Below the pieces are notes generated by a model that saw only the letters and a list, made by a program, of their open reading frames with translations, did no database searches and had not been told where the DNA came from. A DNA stretch of 7,557 bases from Victivallales bacterium (GTDB taxonomy: Bacteria > Verrucomicrobiota > Lentisphaeria > Victivallales > UBA1829): the NCBI GenBank assembly GCA_016285335.1, contig JAEEQO010000150.1, positions 1 through 7,557 on the forward strand, in the 5' to 3' direction. How positions within the stretch are numbered: position 1 is the stretch's first letter; every line of letters begins with the position of its first letter. Of this stretch, positions 6,274-7,557 are shown one piece after another. The translations under genes were made by a program, and so were the position numbers.

Positions 6274-6897
6274 ATGCTTCGTTTCCGTTTTGTCCTGATC
6301 GCGGCCGCGTTTCTGGCCGCCGCGCCGCTGTTCGTCGAGGCGCAGGCTCCGGCGACTACGGCCGCCGCTCCCGCCGCGAAGAGTTCGAAAGCCACCTCCG
6401 TGCCGTTCCGCGCCGGGACCATCCTCTCCGCCGAGCTCAGCCGCCAGAAACCGTCGTTCGACGTGGAATCGCCGTTCGACCTGCCCGCGATCGACAATCC
6501 CGCGTGGATCGAGCTGATCGTGAAGCTCGACAACGGCCGCAGCATCAGCCGGTTCGACTACGAGCTCATCGGCAAGAACGGCAATTACGCGTGCTTCGCG
6601 GTCGCCGAGGGCGCCGACGGCTATTCCGTCGACCCGGACAAGTGGATCATCAAGAAGCCGCACCCGCTGAAATACTACCGTCTGCTGTTTCCCGTGAAGC
6701 AAGACGAGATCTCCAGCGCGAAAGGCGAACTCCTGCCCGTGACGCTCCGGGTGAAACTCTATGAGACCAAGCTCCCGGCCGCCGATTTCCGGGTCCGCGT
6801 GATGCCGGAGGGCCGGAACTTCACGCGCGTGTCCTCCATCCGCCCCGAAGGGCTCGTGAACCTGACCTACCGCGAGGCGTTCGAATCCGGCAACTGA
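6274..6897 (+). CDS. Secreted protein of unknown function
   Basis: I do not recognise this 207-aa protein. Residues 1-23 form a clear Sec signal peptide: MLRFRF, a hydrophobic core rich in Ala and Leu, then a likely cut after FVEA. There is no lipobox Cys, so a periplasmic or secreted soluble protein is expected and not a lipoprotein. Residues 24-42 are an Ala/Pro/Thr/Ser linker. From about 43 on, the chain alternates hydrophobic and polar residues with many aromatics (WIELIVKL, FDYELIGKNG, KYYRLLFPV, VTLRVKLYE, ADFRVRVMP), suggesting one or two beta-sandwich-like domains. The single Cys (107) cannot form an internal disulfide. It has its own promoter and terminator and points away from the pyr operon, so it is a single-gene unit. 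Base composition and codon phase resemble the neighbours. It could be a cell-envelope adaptor or a lineage-specific exported protein; no enzyme motif is visible. Confidence 0.85.
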   Translation: MLRFRFVLIAAAFLAAAPLFVEAQAPATTAAAPAAKSSKATSVPFRAGTILSAELSRQKPSFDVESPFDLPAIDNPAWIELIVKLDNGRSISRFDYELIGKNGNYACFAVAEGADGYSVDPDKWIIKKPHPLKYYRLLFPVKQDEISSAKGELLPVTLRVKLYETKLPAADFRVRVMPEGRNFTRVSSIRPEGLVNLTYREAFESGN

Positions 6898-6917
6898 AAC
6901 CAGCCCGGACCCCGCTC

Positions 6918-6961
6918 AAAAAAAGCTTCCCGCCGGTAGAGAGTCCGACGGGAAGTTTTTT
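6918..6961. terminator. Bidirectional Rho-independent terminator
   Basis: A hairpin with CTTCCCG/CGGGAAG (7 bp), one mismatch and CGG/CCG surrounds an 8-base loop (TAGAGAGT). Seven A precede it and six T follow, so either strand has a T-tract after the stem and the flanks extend the pairing. It lies 20 bp after the secreted-protein gene on the plus strand and 33 bp after the acyltransferase on the minus strand. It therefore probably terminates both converging transcripts. Confidence 0.92.
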
Positions 6962-6994
6962 GTGTCGCGATTCGAGGTGAAGGGGAGGGCGAAC

Positions 6995-7557
6995 TTACTT
7001 CTTTTCCTCCTGCGCCCAGCGGTCGAAACACCCCTGGATGAACTCGATGGTCTTCTGGTGCGTTTCGTGCCCGTTCGCGTCGACGTCCATGGCGGGGCCG
7101 AACTCGAACCGCACGCTGCGTTCCGGGTGGAGCGGGCCGAGGTCGCGCAGATATTTGCCGGTGGACAGGAAATCCGTCTTCAGCGCCATGGGCAGGACCG
7201 GGACGCCGGCGGATTTCGCGAGCTTGACGCCGATGGTGTTGAACTGCGACGGGTCGAACGTTTCCGTGCGCGTGGACTGGGGGAAGACGATCATGGAGCG
7301 GCCCGCCTCGAGCATCTTCTTTCCTTCGGAAAGCACGGTGCGGAGGTCTTCGCGCGGATTGGTGCGGCCGACCGGGATCGCATGGAACGAGAGCAGGATG
7401 TGGCGGAAGAACGGGATGTCCAGCAGGGATTTTTTCACGACGAACGAGAAGTCGACGTGCTCGCGGATGATCGCGTGAAGCACCGCCGTTTCCAGCAGGC
7501 TCATGTGGTTGCCGACGATCACGACGGGCTTGCCGCCGAGGTCGCGGAGGTTGTTGA
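6995..7557 (-). CDS. PlsC-type 1-acyl-sn-glycerol-3-phosphate acyltransferase, 5' end cut by window edge
   Basis: The visible 186 C-terminal residues belong to the PlsC/LPLAT superfamily, which moves acyl chains onto lysophosphatidic acid or similar lipids at the inner membrane. Numbering from the first whole codon (7555), motif I is NHMSLLE (16-22), motif II region is KKSLLDIPFF then IPVGRTNPRE (60-69), motif III is VFPQSTRTE (90-98), and motif IV is PVLPMALKTDF. Two motifs differ from the textbook form: HX4E replaces HX4D, and FPQSTR replaces FPEGTR. HX4E also occurs in some proteobacterial PlsC-like proteins, so this is probably a subfamily trait and not decay. The protein ends in a charged tail (AQEEKK). 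The start and any N-terminal membrane segment lie beyond the edge. A GTG at 7522 is not a credible start because it lies inside motif I. Membrane phospholipid synthesis is likely; the exact substrate is uncertain. Confidence 0.85.
   Translation of the reverse strand, partial: NNLRDLGGKPVVIVGNHMSLLETAVLHAIIREHVDFSFVVKKSLLDIPFFRHILLSFHAIPVGRTNPREDLRTVLSEGKKMLEAGRSMIVFPQSTRTETFDPSQFNTIGVKLAKSAGVPVLPMALKTDFLSTGKYLRDLGPLHPERSVRFEFGPAMDVDANGHETHQKTIEFIQGCFDRWAQEEKK

Overview
The window is about 7.6 kb of GC-rich bacterial chromosome packed with core-metabolism genes. Six genes run leftward on the minus strand as one probable operon: pyrR, pyrB, pyrC, tsaE, murA and a TrmA/RlmD-type RNA methyltransferase cut by the left edge. 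A divergent plus-strand gene encodes a small secreted protein I do not recognise. It ends at a strong bidirectional terminator, which also faces a minus-strand PlsC-type acyltransferase cut by the right edge. I see no tRNA, rRNA, CRISPR array, insertion sequence, phage gene or attachment site.

Layout. 1-1333: methyltransferase, C-terminus missing. 1338-2633: murA, 4 bp upstream of it. 2634-2698: AT-richer spacer. 2699-3166: tsaE. 3163-4482: pyrC. 4479-5408: pyrB. 5422-5979: pyrR. 5980-6273: divergent control region with a good sigma70-type promoter pointing right. 6274-6897: secreted protein. 6918-6961: terminator hairpin with A- and T-tracts on its two sides. 6995-7557: acyltransferase, N-terminus missing. 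Two junctions (pyrB/pyrC and pyrC/tsaE) are ATGA start/stop overlaps, which points to translational coupling.

How the genes work together. PyrR is a uracil-sensing regulator (often also a uracil phosphoribosyltransferase). PyrB and PyrC catalyse steps 2 and 3 of de novo UMP synthesis. MurA consumes UDP-GlcNAc, so it draws on the same uridine nucleotide pool at the first committed step of peptidoglycan synthesis. TsaE supports t6A tRNA modification, and the methyltransferase makes 5-methyluridine in RNA. The group therefore links pyrimidine supply, cell wall and RNA modification, but a housekeeping operon is the simplest reading.

Organism. The sequence suggests a Gram-negative-like bacterium with murein, high GC and a Bacillus-type pyrRBC arrangement. 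The MurA belongs to a divergent subfamily with Asp in place of the usual catalytic Cys, as known in Chlamydia. Together with the gene mix this is compatible with the Planctomycetes-Verrucomicrobia-Chlamydiae/Lentisphaerae group, but that assignment is a guess.

The points most worth checking are the Cys-to-Asp MurA (predicted fosfomycin insensitivity), the methyltransferase without iron-sulfur cysteines or a TRAM domain, and a PyrR-box-like sequence lying on the pyrR ribosome binding site. I found no clearly new multi-gene system.
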